Source of the DNA: Halomonas alimentaria
GTDB lineage: Bacteria > Pseudomonadota > Gammaproteobacteria > Pseudomonadales > Halomonadaceae
Length of the DNA stretch: 64,000 nt
Direction: 5' to 3'
NCBI RefSeq assembly: GCF_009902005.1
Contig: NZ_WUTT01000001.1
Span: 1,638,541 to 1,702,540 of the forward strand
In this document: piece by piece, positions 34,474 to 44,330 of the stretch
Layout of the letters: the number at the start of each line of letters is the position of its first letter
How positions within the stretch are numbered: position 1 is the first letter of the stretch
Made by a program: the position numbers and the translations under genes
Notes under the pieces: model-generated
The model's input: only the letters and a program-made list of their open reading frames with translations
Databases searched by the model: none
What the model was told of the DNA's origin: nothing

Positions 34474-35426
34474 GCCAGCAGCTCTCCGTGATCGGCACCG
34501 GGGTGATCGGCAACGGCTGGATCGCCCGCGCCCTGGCGCGCGGCTGGGACGTGGTGGCCTTCGACCCGGCCCCCGAAGCCCCGGCGCGTACCCGCGCCTT
34601 CGTCGACAATGCCTGGGCCTCGCTCGAGCGCCTGGGCCTGGCCGAGGGCGCTAGCCCCGCACGGCTGACCTTCGTGGATAGCCTCGAGCAGGCGGTGGTC
34701 GGCGCCGACCTGATCCAAGAGAACGTGCCGGAGCGCCTGCCCCTCAAGCAGGAGATCCTCGCCGCCATCGATGCCGCGGCGTCACCTGAAGCCATTATTG
34801 GCTCGTCGACGTCCGGCTTTAAGCCCAGCGACCTGCAGCAGGATTGCGCCAAGGCACCCGGCCGGGTGATCGTCGCCCACCCCTTCAACCCGGTCTACCT
34901 GCTGCCGCTGGTGGAGCTGGTCGGCGGCGCGGCCACAGAGCCCGCGCAGGTCGAGCGTGCCCAGTCGCTCTACCAGGCACTGGGCATGCGCCCGCTGGTG
35001 GTGCGCCGCGAGATCGAGGGGCATATCGCCGACCGCCTGATGGAGGCGCTGTGGCGCGAGGCGCTGCACCTGGTCAACGACGGCGTGGCCACCACCGAGG
35101 AGATCGACGCCGCCGTGGTCTATGGCTGCGGGCTGCGCTGGTCGTTGATGGGCACCTTCCTCACCTTCCACCTGGCCGGTGGCGAGCAGGGCATGCGTCA
35201 TATGCTCGAGCAGTTCGGCCCGGCCCTGAAGCTGCCCTGGACGAAGCTCGAGGCCCCCGAGCTTACCGACACCCTGATCGACCGTGTGGTCGAGGGCTGC
35301 GAGCACCAGGCCGCCGGCCGCCCGGTCGCCGAGCTCGACCGCCGCCGCGATGACTTCCTGGTGGAGCTGCTCGACCTGGTACAGAAGTACTGGCCCGAGG
35401 CCGAGGGCCTGGAGGGGCGCATCTGA
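34470..35426 (+). CDS. cdhA: L-carnitine 3-dehydrogenase
   Basis: A 318-residue NAD-dependent enzyme of the 3-hydroxyacyl-CoA dehydrogenase family. It has a Rossmann motif GTGVIGNGW at the N-terminus, [18 protein letters not shown] and [18 protein letters not shown] with the catalytic His. It oxidises L-carnitine to 3-dehydrocarnitine, the CdhC substrate. Length is that of short carnitine dehydrogenases; the thioesterase is encoded separately, whereas some bacteria have the two fused. It overlaps both neighbours. Confidence 0.93.
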   Translation: MSQQLSVIGTGVIGNGWIARALARGWDVVAFDPAPEAPARTRAFVDNAWASLERLGLAEGASPARLTFVDSLEQAVVGADLIQENVPERLPLKQEILAAIDAAASPEAIIGSSTSGFKPSDLQQDCAKAPGRVIVAHPFNPVYLLPLVELVGGAATEPAQVERAQSLYQALGMRPLVVRREIEGHIADRLMEALWREALHLVNDGVATTEEIDAAVVYGCGLRWSLMGTFLTFHLAGGEQGMRHMLEQFGPALKLPWTKLEAPELTDTLIDRVVEGCEHQAAGRPVAELDRRRDDFLVELLDLVQKYWPEAEGLEGRI

Positions 35427-35881
35427 TGGTGATCCTGGAGAGCCGCGTCGCCCCCGAGTGGGTCGACTACAACGGCCACATGAACGACGCCGAATACGCC
35501 CGGGTCTTCTCCCTGGGCGTGGAGGCGCTGATGGGCCATATCGGCCTGGATGCCGACGGCCGCGACCGGCACGGCTATACGATCTACACCCTGGAGACCC
35601 ACCTCTGCTATCGCCGCGAGGCCCACGAGGGGCAGCCGCTGCGCGTCGCCCTGACCCTGCTGGATCGTGACGCCAAGCGGCTGCACGTCTTCTTCGAGCT
35701 TCTCGATGAGGAAGGCAACCTGCTCGCCACCAGCGAGCAGATGCTGATGGGCATGAGCCAGGAGAGCGACCGTCCGGCGCCCTTCCCCGCCGAGATCGAG
35801 GCCGTCATCGCCATGCTGCCCCACGCCGCACGGGACGCCTGGCCGACACTCGCCGGGCGCACCATCGGCATTCGCCGCTGA
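35426..35881 (+). CDS. cdhB: Betainyl-CoA thioesterase
   Basis: A 151-residue hotdog-fold thioesterase with the DYNGHMNDAEYARVFS motif of the 4-hydroxybenzoyl-CoA-type family. It would hydrolyse betainyl-CoA to glycine betaine and CoA. The ATG at 35426 overlaps the cdhA stop by one base. The C-terminus is unremarkable. Function is inferred from the operon. Confidence 0.9.
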   Translation: MVILESRVAPEWVDYNGHMNDAEYARVFSLGVEALMGHIGLDADGRDRHGYTIYTLETHLCYRREAHEGQPLRVALTLLDRDAKRLHVFFELLDEEGNLLATSEQMLMGMSQESDRPAPFPAEIEAVIAMLPHAARDAWPTLAGRTIGIRR

Positions 35882-35991
35882 CCCGGCATTCGTCACTAAC
35901 CCGGTCACGAACGCCATAAGGGATCGGCTGCCCCTTGCCGGGCAGCCGAGCGGGATCGCCGGCCCGAGGACCGGCCCAGGAGGACACGACT

Positions 35992-37698
35992 ATCGCTACG
36001 CCAACTCCCCCATCGCATAAAGCCGACGCTCATATCGAACTCGATACCGACTACATGGTCACCGAGCTCGCTCAGGGCGGTTTCTTCCAGGGCATGCACC
36101 GCGGCATGACCCTGACCTCCGCCGCCCTGGTGCTGGCCTTCGTGCTCTTCACCGGGTTCGGCTCCGATACCGCCGGCAGTGTGTTCGGTGCCGCCCGCGC
36201 CTGGATCGAGAGCACCTTCAGCGGCTACTACCTGGTCACGGTGATGCTGCTGCTGACGGTGTGCGCCTTCATCGTACTCAGTCGCTACGGCAGCGTACGC
36301 CTGGGACCCGATGACAGCCGCCCGGAGTTCAGCAACTTCTCCTGGTTCTCGATGCTGTTCTCCGCCGGTATCGGTATCGGCATCCTGTTCTTCGGTGTCG
36401 CCGAGCCGGTCTTCTACCTCGATGACACCGGCGCCTTCGGCTATCCCAACAATCCCCATGCCGACATGGCCGGGGCCGCCGCCATCGGCCATGAGCGCGC
36501 CATAGACGCCCTTCGGGTCACGGTCTTCCACTGGGGGCTCCACGGCTGGGCGATCTACGTCATCGTCGGCATGTCGCTGGCCTACTTCGCCTATCGCAAG
36601 GGCCTGCCGCTGGCGCTGCGCTCGGCCCTCTACCCCTTCATCGGCGAGCGCATCTTCGGTCCTCTGGGCCACCTCTTCGATATCCTCGGCGTGCTGGGCT
36701 GCGTCTTCGGTGTGGCCACCTCCCTGGGCCTCGGCATCAGCCAGATGGCGGTGGGTCTGGAACGACTGGTGGGCATCGGCGCCGGCCTGGATACCCAGCT
36801 GATCCTGATCGCCCTGATCTCGATGGTCTCGATCCTATCGGCGGTGACCGGAGTACGCCGCGGCATCCGGGTGATCTCCGAGCTCAATATCTGGACCTCG
36901 CTGTTCGTGGTCGGGGTCTTCCTGATCGGCGGCCCCACCCTGTGGCTGCTCAGCGCCTTCGGCGAGACCCTGCTCGACTACGCCGTCAACTTCATCCCCA
37001 TGGGCCTCTGGTTCGCCGACGACCCCGCCAACGTGAAGTGGCAGCAGGGCTGGACCATCTTTTACTGGGGCTGGTGGCTGGCCTGGGCCCCCTTCGTCGG
37101 GCTGTTCATCGCGCGCATCTCGAAAGGCCGTACCCTGCGCGAGTTCGTCCTCGGCGTGCTGCTGGTACCGACCCTGATCATCTTCGTGTGGCTGATCATC
37201 TTCGGCGGCAACGCCATGTATCAGGAGCTCAATGCCCCGGGCGGCCCGGGCAGCGCCGGCATCATCGAACTGGTCAACGCCTGGCAGCTGCCGGCGGCGC
37301 TGTTCGCCACCGCCGATGGCATCGTCGGCACCGGCACCTTCGGCTGGCTGCTCTCGGCGATGATGGTGTTCCTGCTGATGAGCTGGTTCGTCACCTCATC
37401 CGACTCCGGCACCCTGGTGCTGACCACCATCCTGTCACTGGGAGACGAGGAGCCACCCCGCCGCTTCCGGGTGTTCTGGGGCGTGGTGATCGGCCTGGTG
37501 GCCGCGGTGCTGCTGGTCGCCGGCGGCCTCACCGCCCTGCAGACCGCACTGATCGCCGCCGCCCTGCCACTGAGCTTCGTCATCCTGGTGATGACCGCCG
37601 GCGTGCTGCTCTCGCTGGTGCGCGAGACCCTCGACGCGCGGCGCCGAGCCGCCGCCAAACCCATCTCCGCACGACAAGGAAATTCCCATGAGCGCTGA
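35992..37698 (+). CDS. BCCT-family transporter (carnitine/gamma-butyrobetaine/betaine)
   Basis: A 12-helix betaine/choline/carnitine transporter of about 568 residues. Family motifs are FSAGIGIGILFFGVAEP, the ILSAVTGVRRGIRV loop, and the aromatic YWGWWLAWAPFVGLFIARISKGRT segment. A strong ribosome site AGGAGGA (35978-35984) lies 7 bases before an in-frame ATC at 35992, whereas the first ATG (36055) has no ribosome site and the only earlier start-like codon is a TTG at 35935. I therefore give 35992 as the likely start, with an ATC codon. Its 3' end overlaps the hydroxylase gene by 11 bases, so it probably imports the substrate of that enzyme. Confidence 0.85.
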   Translation: MATPTPPSHKADAHIELDTDYMVTELAQGGFFQGMHRGMTLTSAALVLAFVLFTGFGSDTAGSVFGAARAWIESTFSGYYLVTVMLLLTVCAFIVLSRYGSVRLGPDDSRPEFSNFSWFSMLFSAGIGIGILFFGVAEPVFYLDDTGAFGYPNNPHADMAGAAAIGHERAIDALRVTVFHWGLHGWAIYVIVGMSLAYFAYRKGLPLALRSALYPFIGERIFGPLGHLFDILGVLGCVFGVATSLGLGISQMAVGLERLVGIGAGLDTQLILIALISMVSILSAVTGVRRGIRVISELNIWTSLFVVGVFLIGGPTLWLLSAFGETLLDYAVNFIPMGLWFADDPANVKWQQGWTIFYWGWWLAWAPFVGLFIARISKGRTLREFVLGVLLVPTLIIFVWLIIFGGNAMYQELNAPGGPGSAGIIELVNAWQLPAALFATADGIVGTGTFGWLLSAMMVFLLMSWFVTSSDSGTLVLTTILSLGDEEPPRRFRVFWGVVIGLVAAVLLVAGGLTALQTALIAAALPLSFVILVMTAGVLLSLVRETLDARRRAAAKPISARQGNSHER

Positions 37699-38908
37699 CC
37701 TGCCCCTGACTCCCGACTACGACGCCTGGCCCATACACGCGGATATCATCGCGGTGGAGAGCGACCCACAGCTGGTGACGGTGCGCTGGAACGACGGCCG
37801 TCAGAGCCGCTACCACGGCATCTGGCTGCGCGAGAACGCCGCCGATGACTCCACCATCAACCCGGCCACCCGGGAACGCATCCTGGACCTCTCCACCCTG
37901 CCCGCCTGGCCCACGATCGCCGATGCCGAGGTCGATGAGGCCGGCGCCCTCTGTGTGACCTTCGCCCCCGAGCAGCGCCGCCTGCGCTTCCACCCCGGCT
38001 GGCTGCGCGCCCATGACTACGACAACGGCGAGGATCCCGAAGCGCCGCTGGTGCCGGTGACGACCTGGCAGGGCGGCGAGGACAAGGTGCCGGACAGCCT
38101 TGAGGCTGCCGGGCTACTCGACACCGAGCCGGGCAGCGAGGCCGAGGAGGCGATCCTCGCCCCGGCGCTGGAAAGTGTTCTCGCCAAGGGACTGGTTCGC
38201 CTGCACCATCTGCCCACCGAACCCGGCTCGCTGAAGGCCATCGCCCGGCGCATCGGCCCGGTGCGCCCCACCAACTTCGGCCTGTTGTTCGACGTCAAGG
38301 CCAAGCCGGACCCGGACTCCAACGCCTATACCTCTATCGCCCTGCCGCCGCACACCGACCTGCCGACCCGCGAGTACCACCCGGGCCTGCAGATGCTGCA
38401 CTGCCTGGAGAACAGCGTGGAAGGTGGTCAGGCGGTGATGCTCGACGGCTTCGCCGTAGCCGAGGCGCTGCGCGAACGCGACCCCGAGGCCTTCGTTACT
38501 CTGACCCGGGTGCGCTGGTGTTTCGCCAACACTGCCCGCACCACCGACTACGTCTGGTACTCGCCGATGATCCGCCTGGATGAACGCGGTGAGCTGCTCG
38601 AGGTGCGCATCGCCGACTTCCTGCGCGGCCCACTGCAGACGGACTTCGAGGAAGTGGAGCCGGCATACCGGGCCCTGATGACCCTGCAGGCGATGCTGCG
38701 CGAGCCCGAGTTCGCCCTGCGCTTCACCTATGCGCCAGGGGACCTGGTGATATTCGACAATCGCCGGCTGCTGCATGCCCGCGACGCCTTCGAGGGCGAC
38801 AGCGGCCACCGCTGGCTGCAGGGCTGTTACATGGAACGCGACGAGATCCGCTCACGCTACCGCCTGGTGCAGCGCTCTCGGCGCCAGCGGAGACTCACCC
38901 GAGAATGA
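37688..38908 (+). CDS. Gamma-butyrobetaine hydroxylase (2-oxoglutarate dioxygenase)
   Basis: A 406-residue Fe(II)/2-oxoglutarate enzyme that makes L-carnitine. The iron ligands fit the H-x-D of LPPHTDLPTREYHPG and the distal His of DNRRLLHARDAF, with an Arg ligand for 2-oxoglutarate following. In the N-terminal DUF971-like domain the segment is HGIWLRENAADDSTINP, lacking the cysteines that bind zinc in mammalian BBOX1. Length matches the family. It overlaps the transporter end by 11 bases and ends six bases from the convergent regulator gene. Confidence 0.9.
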   Translation: MSADLPLTPDYDAWPIHADIIAVESDPQLVTVRWNDGRQSRYHGIWLRENAADDSTINPATRERILDLSTLPAWPTIADAEVDEAGALCVTFAPEQRRLRFHPGWLRAHDYDNGEDPEAPLVPVTTWQGGEDKVPDSLEAAGLLDTEPGSEAEEAILAPALESVLAKGLVRLHHLPTEPGSLKAIARRIGPVRPTNFGLLFDVKAKPDPDSNAYTSIALPPHTDLPTREYHPGLQMLHCLENSVEGGQAVMLDGFAVAEALRERDPEAFVTLTRVRWCFANTARTTDYVWYSPMIRLDERGELLEVRIADFLRGPLQTDFEEVEPAYRALMTLQAMLREPEFALRFTYAPGDLVIFDNRRLLHARDAFEGDSGHRWLQGCYMERDEIRSRYRLVQRSRRQRRLTRE

Positions 38909-38914
38909 GCTGCC

Positions 38915-39889
38915 TTAGCCATTGGCCGGCAGTTGACGCACCTCGCGCGGCGACTGGCCGTAGTGTTCCCTGAAGGCGCGAGAGAAGCTGGACGCAGACG
39001 AGAAGCCACAGGCGAGGCCCACCGCCAGCACGTCGAGATCGGTCTCGACAAGGAGTTGGTGGGCTCGCTCCAGGCGCAGACCTAGGTACCAGCCCTGGGG
39101 CGTGCTGGCGAGGTGCTGCGCAAAGAGCCGCTGCAGCTGGCGGGAGGTAATCCCGCAGCGGCGGGCAATTTCGCCAAGCGCCAACGGCGCCTCGAGATGG
39201 CGCTCCATCAATGCCACCGCCTGCACCAGACGGCGGTTATGAGTGCCCAGGCGACGTGCCAGGGCCATGCGTTGCTGGTCGCTGCGGCTGCGTAGCCGGT
39301 CATGAATCAGCTGCTCGGAGACATCCAGTGCCAGGCGGGTGCCGTGACGTCGGGCGATCACCTCCAGGGCCATGTCCATGGCAGCGGCCCCGCCGGCGCA
39401 TGAAAAGCGCCGCGGACCGAGCTCGAACAGTTCGTCGGACGTATCGATGGCAGGGAAGCGTTCACGGAAGGCGGGCAGGCTCTCCCAGTGCAGGGTGACC
39501 CGCTCTCCCTTCAGCAGGCCGGCGGCGGCGAGCAGGAAGCAGCCAGTATCGAGCCCGCCCAGGGTACAACCGGCCTGGTCCAGCCGATGCAGCCAGGCCA
39601 TCAGAGGCCGGCTCAGATGTGCCTCGGGCTCGAAGCCGCTGCACACAGCCAGGGATGGCAGTGCATGAGGTTCACCGGCCGGCCGGTCGACCAGCAGGGT
39701 CATGCCGTTACTGGCGGTGACCGGCTCACCGTCGACCCCGAACAGTGTCCAGTCGAACAGTGGCCGCCCACTGATGCGATTGGCGATACGCAGCGGCTCC
39801 ACCGCAGAGAAGAAGGCCATCATCGAGAAGCGCGGCAGCAGCAGGAAGCCGATCAGCTCGGGTAGTGGGCCCTGGTAGTGCAGGCGCAT
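38915..39889 (-). CDS. cdhR: GlxA-family AraC-type regulator of carnitine catabolism (CdhR-like)
   Basis: A 324-residue protein with an N-terminal DJ-1/PfpI-like domain (LIGFLLLPRFSMMAFFSAVEPLRIANR, GCFLLAAAGLL) and a C-terminal AraC domain (LGEIARRCGITSRQLQRLFAQ, ACGFSSASSFSRAFREHYGQSPREVR). This domain order is the GlxA subfamily, which includes CdhR and GbdR. Position at the end of the carnitine operon, convergent with it, supports a CdhR role. Confidence 0.88.
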   Translation of the reverse strand: MRLHYQGPLPELIGFLLLPRFSMMAFFSAVEPLRIANRISGRPLFDWTLFGVDGEPVTASNGMTLLVDRPAGEPHALPSLAVCSGFEPEAHLSRPLMAWLHRLDQAGCTLGGLDTGCFLLAAAGLLKGERVTLHWESLPAFRERFPAIDTSDELFELGPRRFSCAGGAAAMDMALEVIARRHGTRLALDVSEQLIHDRLRSRSDQQRMALARRLGTHNRRLVQAVALMERHLEAPLALGEIARRCGITSRQLQRLFAQHLASTPQGWYLGLRLERAHQLLVETDLDVLAVGLACGFSSASSFSRAFREHYGQSPREVRQLPANG

Positions 39890-39974
39890 GGCTGGCTCCT
39901 CAATGCGGTTTCACCACATCCGACATGGCGTTGCAGTAGCACCCCGTGGTAATGGCGTATCCACTCTTTTCGGG

Positions 39975-40002
39975 TTGCGATCTGGCGCGATCGGCCTACA
40001 AA
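39975..40002 (+). promoter_or_regulatory. Candidate promoter of the aminotransferase gene
   Basis: TTGCGA (39975-39980), a 16-base spacer and TACAAA (39997-40002) resemble a sigma-70 promoter. GCGATC occurs at 39977-39982 and 39987-39992, a direct repeat with a 10-bp period overlapping the -35 region, possibly an operator. The rest of the 223-base divergent gap is A/T-richer than its surroundings. Confidence 0.45.
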
Positions 40003-40112
40003 TACGGAAAAATACTAATGACAAGAGGCTTTTTTTTCGTTTGAGGCCAAGACATGGGCTCTGCTCTGATATGGGGCCTAACACTCCAAAGCCCCTAAAG
40101 GAGGCAACCCAC

Positions 40113-41366
40113 ATGGAACTTCCCTACGTCAGCGACTCGATGGGCATCGTACACCCCATCTGCGTGACCCGCGGCCGCAACGCGGAAGTGTGGGATGAGC
40201 AAGGCCAACATTATATCGACTTTGTTGGCGGGATCGGTGTGCTCAACCTAGGCCACTGCCACCCTACGATTGTAGAGACCACCACTCACCAGCTGAACCA
40301 ACTAATGCATTCTGCTTTCAATGCCTTGCCCCACCGCGGCTACCTGGCAGTGCTCGACGCGCTGCAAGACTTCGTGCCAGTGAGCTATCCCCTCACCACC
40401 ATGCTGACCAATAGCGGCGCAGAAGCAACGGAAAACGCCCTCAAGGTCGCCCGGGGATTCACAGGTCGTCAGGCGGTGATTGCCTTCGACGACGGATTTC
40501 ACGGCAGAACATTGGCGACCCTCAACCTCAACGGTAAAGTCACCCCGTATAAGCAAGGACTCGGTAGTCTCCCTGGCCCGACTCACCATGTGCCCTTTCC
40601 CAGCCAGGATGGCGGCGTCTCAGCCGAAACCTCGCTCGCGGCCCTGGAGCGCCTGTTCGAGGTAGAGCTACCCGCCAATGAGGTGGCCGCTATCATCGTC
40701 GAGCCAGTTCAGGGAGAGGGTGGCTTCCGCTTGCTGGATCGTGAGTTTGCCCAGCAGCTTCGCAAGCTGTGTGATCGCCACGGCATCGTGCTGATTCTGG
40801 ATGAAATCCAATCTGGATTTGGACGTACCGGCACCCCCTTTGCCTTCTCTCACCTGGGGATCGAGCCCGACCTCCTACTGATGGGCAAGAGCATGGCGGG
40901 CGGTCTCCCACTGGCGGCTGTTGCAGGACGAGGGCCGATCATGAACGCCCTACCCAAGGGGGGGCTCGGCGGGACCTTCTCGGGCAATGCTGTAGCCTGC
41001 GCTGCTGCTTTAGGCGTCATCCAGGAAATGCGTGAGGAGAACCTCACAGCCTGGGGGGAAAAAATCTCCGCTCGGCTCGAGTCCATCCATGCCCGCTGGC
41101 AGGTAAGCGGGCGCTTCGCGATGCTCGGGCCCCTCACAGGGGTCGGCGCGATGCGCGGCATCATCATGAATGACACTCCCAAGGCCAACGGTGGGCAACA
41201 CCTAGGCCGATTACTCCGCGAGGCGCGCCAGAGGGGCCTGCTTCTGATGCCCAGCGGGCGACACAAGAACGTGTTGCGTCTACTGATGCCGCTGACCATT
41301 GAGCCCGAAGTGTTGGATCAAGGCCTTGAGCGCCTCGAGCAGGCTCTGACGGCACTTGCCCCCTAA
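40113..41366 (+). CDS. Class III aminotransferase, probable 2-aminoadipate aminotransferase
   Basis: A 417-residue PLP enzyme of the GabT/ornithine aminotransferase class. Motifs: NSGAEATENALKVAR, FDDGFHGRTLATL, EPVQGEGGF, LILDEIQSGFGRTG and the Schiff-base Lys in LMGKSMAGGLPLA. AAAGGAGG (40097-40104) sets the start at 40113. By sequence it resembles 4-aminobutyrate aminotransferase, but the 2-oxoadipate dioxygenase gene follows 32 bases downstream, so 2-aminoadipate to 2-oxoadipate is the likely reaction. Confidence 0.85.
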   Translation: MELPYVSDSMGIVHPICVTRGRNAEVWDEQGQHYIDFVGGIGVLNLGHCHPTIVETTTHQLNQLMHSAFNALPHRGYLAVLDALQDFVPVSYPLTTMLTNSGAEATENALKVARGFTGRQAVIAFDDGFHGRTLATLNLNGKVTPYKQGLGSLPGPTHHVPFPSQDGGVSAETSLAALERLFEVELPANEVAAIIVEPVQGEGGFRLLDREFAQQLRKLCDRHGIVLILDEIQSGFGRTGTPFAFSHLGIEPDLLLMGKSMAGGLPLAAVAGRGPIMNALPKGGLGGTFSGNAVACAAALGVIQEMREENLTAWGEKISARLESIHARWQVSGRFAMLGPLTGVGAMRGIIMNDTPKANGGQHLGRLLREARQRGLLLMPSGRHKNVLRLLMPLTIEPEVLDQGLERLEQALTALAP

Positions 41367-41398
41367 TTCCTGGCATGACACTTCAATGGAGAGACAGA

Positions 41399-42753
41399 TG
41401 AGTCACTGGATTCACAAGGATCAGATTCGCGACCGCTTCTCGCGCGCCATGTCGGCGATGTACCGCCAGGAGGTGCCCCAGTACGGCACTCTGCTCAAGC
41501 TGGTCGACTCGGTCAATCGCCGGGTGCTGGACAAAGATCCCGAGCTGGCCGAGGCGCTGACTCAGCAGGGCGAACTCGAGCGCCTGAATGTGGAACGTCA
41601 CGGCGCGATCCGGGTGGGCACCGCGGAGGAACTCGCCATGCTACGGCGACTCTTCGCCGTCATGGGCATGGCCCCGGTGGGCTACTACGACCTTTCGACG
41701 GCCGGGGTGCCGGTGCACTCCACCGCCTTTCGTCCGGTGGATGAGGTGGCCCTGACGCGTAACCCCTTCCGGGTCTTCACCTCCCTGCTCCGCCTGGAGC
41801 TGATCGAGGACGAGGCACTGCGACGCCAGGCCACCGATATCCTCTCCGCCCGGGATATCTTTACCACCAAGGCCCGCCACCTGATCGTGCTGGCAGAGCA
41901 GCAGGGCGGGCTGGATGCAGCCCAGGCCGAAGCCTTCGTCCATGAGGCGCTGGAGACCTTCCGATGGCACCAGCAGGCCACCGTGGATCTCGCCACCTAT
42001 CGAGCGCTCAACGCCGAGCACCGCCTGATCGCCGACGTGGTCTGCTTCCGGGGCCCCCACATCAACCACCTCACCCCTCGCACACTGGACATCGACGCGG
42101 TGCAGACAGCCATGAGCCAGGCTGGGATGACCCCCAAGGCGATCATAGAGGGACCTCCGCGGCGGCGCTGTCCGATTCTGCTGCGCCAGACCAGCTTCCG
42201 GGCCCTGGAGGAGTCCATCGCCTTCGCCGGCAATGAGCCTGGCCAGCACACCGCGCGCTTCGGTGAGATCGAGCAGCGCGGCGTGGCGCTGACCCGCAAG
42301 GGGCGCGCTCTCTACGACGAACTGCTTACCGCCGCGCGGGAGACCAATTCCTCCACCGATAACACGACCCATCAGGACCAGCTGGCCAGGGTGTTCGAGG
42401 CCTTTCCGGATGACCACGCTACCCTGCGCCGGGAAGGCCTGGCCTTCTACCGCTATCGACCGGTCCCCGGTGTGCCCCTGCCCGCCGCTCACGACACGGA
42501 GTCGCTGATCGCGGCGGGAGCCCTGGTGGCGAGACCCATCGTCTATGAGGACTTCCTGCCCGTCAGCGCCGCCGGCATCTTCCAATCCAACCTGGGAGAC
42601 GGGACGCGCGACGAATACGCCAGCCACTCCCTCCAGGCCCAGTTCGAGGCTGCATTGGGCGCCGAGGTCATCGACGAGCTGGCGCTCTACGAGAAGAGCC
42701 AGCAGGCCTCCCTGGACGACGCCCTGCAGGCACTGGGTCTCGCCACGCCCTGA
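41399..42753 (+). CDS. hglS: 2-oxoadipate dioxygenase/decarboxylase (HglS/YdcJ, DUF1338 family)
   Basis: A 451-residue metal-dependent VOC-fold enzyme of the DUF1338 family, converting 2-oxoadipate to D-2-hydroxyglutarate with loss of CO2. Landmarks: MSAMYRQEVPQYGTLLKLV, GYYDLSTAGVPVHSTAFRPV, RGPHINHLTPRTLDID (metal-binding His), GPPRRRCPILLRQTSF and YEDFLPVSAAGIFQSNLG. Together with the upstream aminotransferase it makes the last two steps of the aminoadipate branch of lysine breakdown. Base composition is still high G+C, unlike the genes that follow. Confidence 0.92.
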
Positions 42754-42993
42754 GGGCGACCGGATGCCCTTGCTCATTCGCGTGTGGGCAGGGGCCCAAG
42801 CCACGGCGGCGCCCACCGGGGCAGTGACACCACGGTCTCCACCGAAGCCAAGATAGCGGTCGTCGCGAGTCCCAGAAGAGTAAAGCTCTCCTCCGCCGTC
42901 AGCCGGGGCAGGCGTCGCCGACTATCCGGTGCTCGACCACCCCCGTCACCAGCTCTTCACTCACCGACCCCGTTCGTCGATACTCATCGACGA

Positions 42994-44034
42994 TCAGGGA
43001 GTAAGGGCATCCAGTCCCTTGCTCTTCAGCCGCTCCAGCAAGGCCACCTCTTCTTCACTCAACTTGATACCCTCAGACACGGCTTCTCGGCGCGCCTTAT
43101 AGCGACGCTGAGATGGCAAACGTGCTCCTTGATTCACAATGCCTTGCAGCAGTTGTTCACCTCCCGCCATAGGGTCACGATGGCGACCATGGGAAAACAC
43201 CTGCGGATCAAAGGCGAGCACCAGCGCACCGTGCCGTGGTAACAAGCTAGTGTCGCCATGCATGAAGTCGAGCGCTTCCTGGCTCGTAAAGTCTCCCAGC
43301 ATCGGTCCTGCCAATAGCTCGATCATGGTGGCGATAGCTGATCCCTTATGCTGGCCAAAAGGCAGCATGGCGCCAGCAAGCGCTGCGTCTGGATCGGTGG
43401 TGGGCTGGCCCGCATTGTCTACTGCCCAACCTTCTGGCAATGGCCTGCCTTCACGACGATGAAGTTCAATCTCGCCTCGCGCCGCAACTGTGGTGGCAAA
43501 ATCAAAGACGTAGGGGTCCACCCCTTTGCGCGGCCAGGCAAATGCAAAGGGGTTAGTCCCCAAGAGTGGCTGCTTGCCACCCCAAGGGGCCATGACCGCA
43601 TAGCTTGGACACATGGAAAGTGCTACCAGGCCTCGGCTGGCAATATCTTCAACCTCATACCAGAGTGCTGAGAAATGCAGGCAATCATTGATGACCAGCG
43701 CCGCTAACCCATGCGTCTGAGCGCGCTCGATCAATAGAGGCACCCCTTTTTCATAGGCCAGGCTGGCAAAGCCACCCTTGGCATCAACTTTCACCATGGG
43801 CCCATCACCCGCCTCTATCTCAGGCACTGCCTGTGGTGAAACCTTACCGGCTTGCAAGACACGCAGACACCCCTCGATCCGATAAATACCGTGGGATTTA
43901 CAGCCATCACGCTCACCAGCGCTAATCACTCTCGCTATGGCTTCAGCTGCATCATCAATCACGCCACACTTCTTGAAGATAAGCCCCACATCCTCTTCAA
44001 GTCTTTCGATAGTATACATCGTCTTATTATTCAT
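42994..44034 (-). CDS. dpkA: Delta1-piperideine-2-carboxylate reductase (LDH2/malate dehydrogenase family)
   Basis: A 346-residue NAD(P)H-dependent reductase of the LDH2/MDG1 fold. Landmarks are CKSHGIYRI with its catalytic His, VDAKGGFASLAYEKG, LGTNPFAFAWPR, ATTVAARGEIELHRREG and LPFGQHKGSAIATMIELLAG. It would reduce piperideine-2-carboxylate to L-pipecolate; the malate/lactate dehydrogenase label is less likely given the pipecolate oxidase and aminoadipate semialdehyde dehydrogenase genes beside it. AAGGAG precedes the start at 44034. G+C is clearly lower than in flanking regions. The 240 bases between it and hglS hold no supported gene. Confidence 0.82.
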   Translation of the reverse strand: MNNKTMYTIERLEEDVGLIFKKCGVIDDAAEAIARVISAGERDGCKSHGIYRIEGCLRVLQAGKVSPQAVPEIEAGDGPMVKVDAKGGFASLAYEKGVPLLIERAQTHGLAALVINDCLHFSALWYEVEDIASRGLVALSMCPSYAVMAPWGGKQPLLGTNPFAFAWPRKGVDPYVFDFATTVAARGEIELHRREGRPLPEGWAVDNAGQPTTDPDAALAGAMLPFGQHKGSAIATMIELLAGPMLGDFTSQEALDFMHGDTSLLPRHGALVLAFDPQVFSHGRHRDPMAGGEQLLQGIVNQGARLPSQRRYKARREAVSEGIKLSEEEVALLERLKSKGLDALTP

Positions 44035-44281
44035 TTTCCCACTCCTTGAAAATCAGGCTCTTCGCAGCCTGACGTCAACCCCGTCAATAGGAGGGATGCT
44101 ACACATCTCCACGAGAGGCCTCAGGCACCCTGCGCCCCCCGACTAGGCGGCATCAACAAGGCTCCTAGCGACGCCATTCGCCCGGAGGATCCGGCCTTCT
44201 TAGACGCGACGCCGGAAGGTGACCCCTCTAACCATGGTGATCGATAAACACCAACATTATGGAACAAGCCAGTAATGCAAA

Positions 44282-44305
44282 CTGCCCCCCAAGAATGAGG
44301 GGCAG
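44282..44305 (-). terminator. Possible terminator of the antiporter-family gene
   Basis: CTGCCCC (44282-44288) pairs with GGGGCAG (44299-44305); on the minus strand TTTGC follows. The T-run is short. It lies 26 bases past the stop at 44331. The rest of the 296-base gap up to dpkA (44035-44281) shows no gene or clear site. Confidence 0.45.
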
Positions 44306-44330
44306 TGCCATCCAAGACTACGCACAGGCT

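Noticed and set aside
42754..42993. Short minus-strand frame of about 57 codons with one hydrophobic stretch
   Set aside because: No start codon with a ribosome site and no recognisable family. It could be the remnant of a transporter gene at the edge of the low-G+C block, but this cannot be supported.
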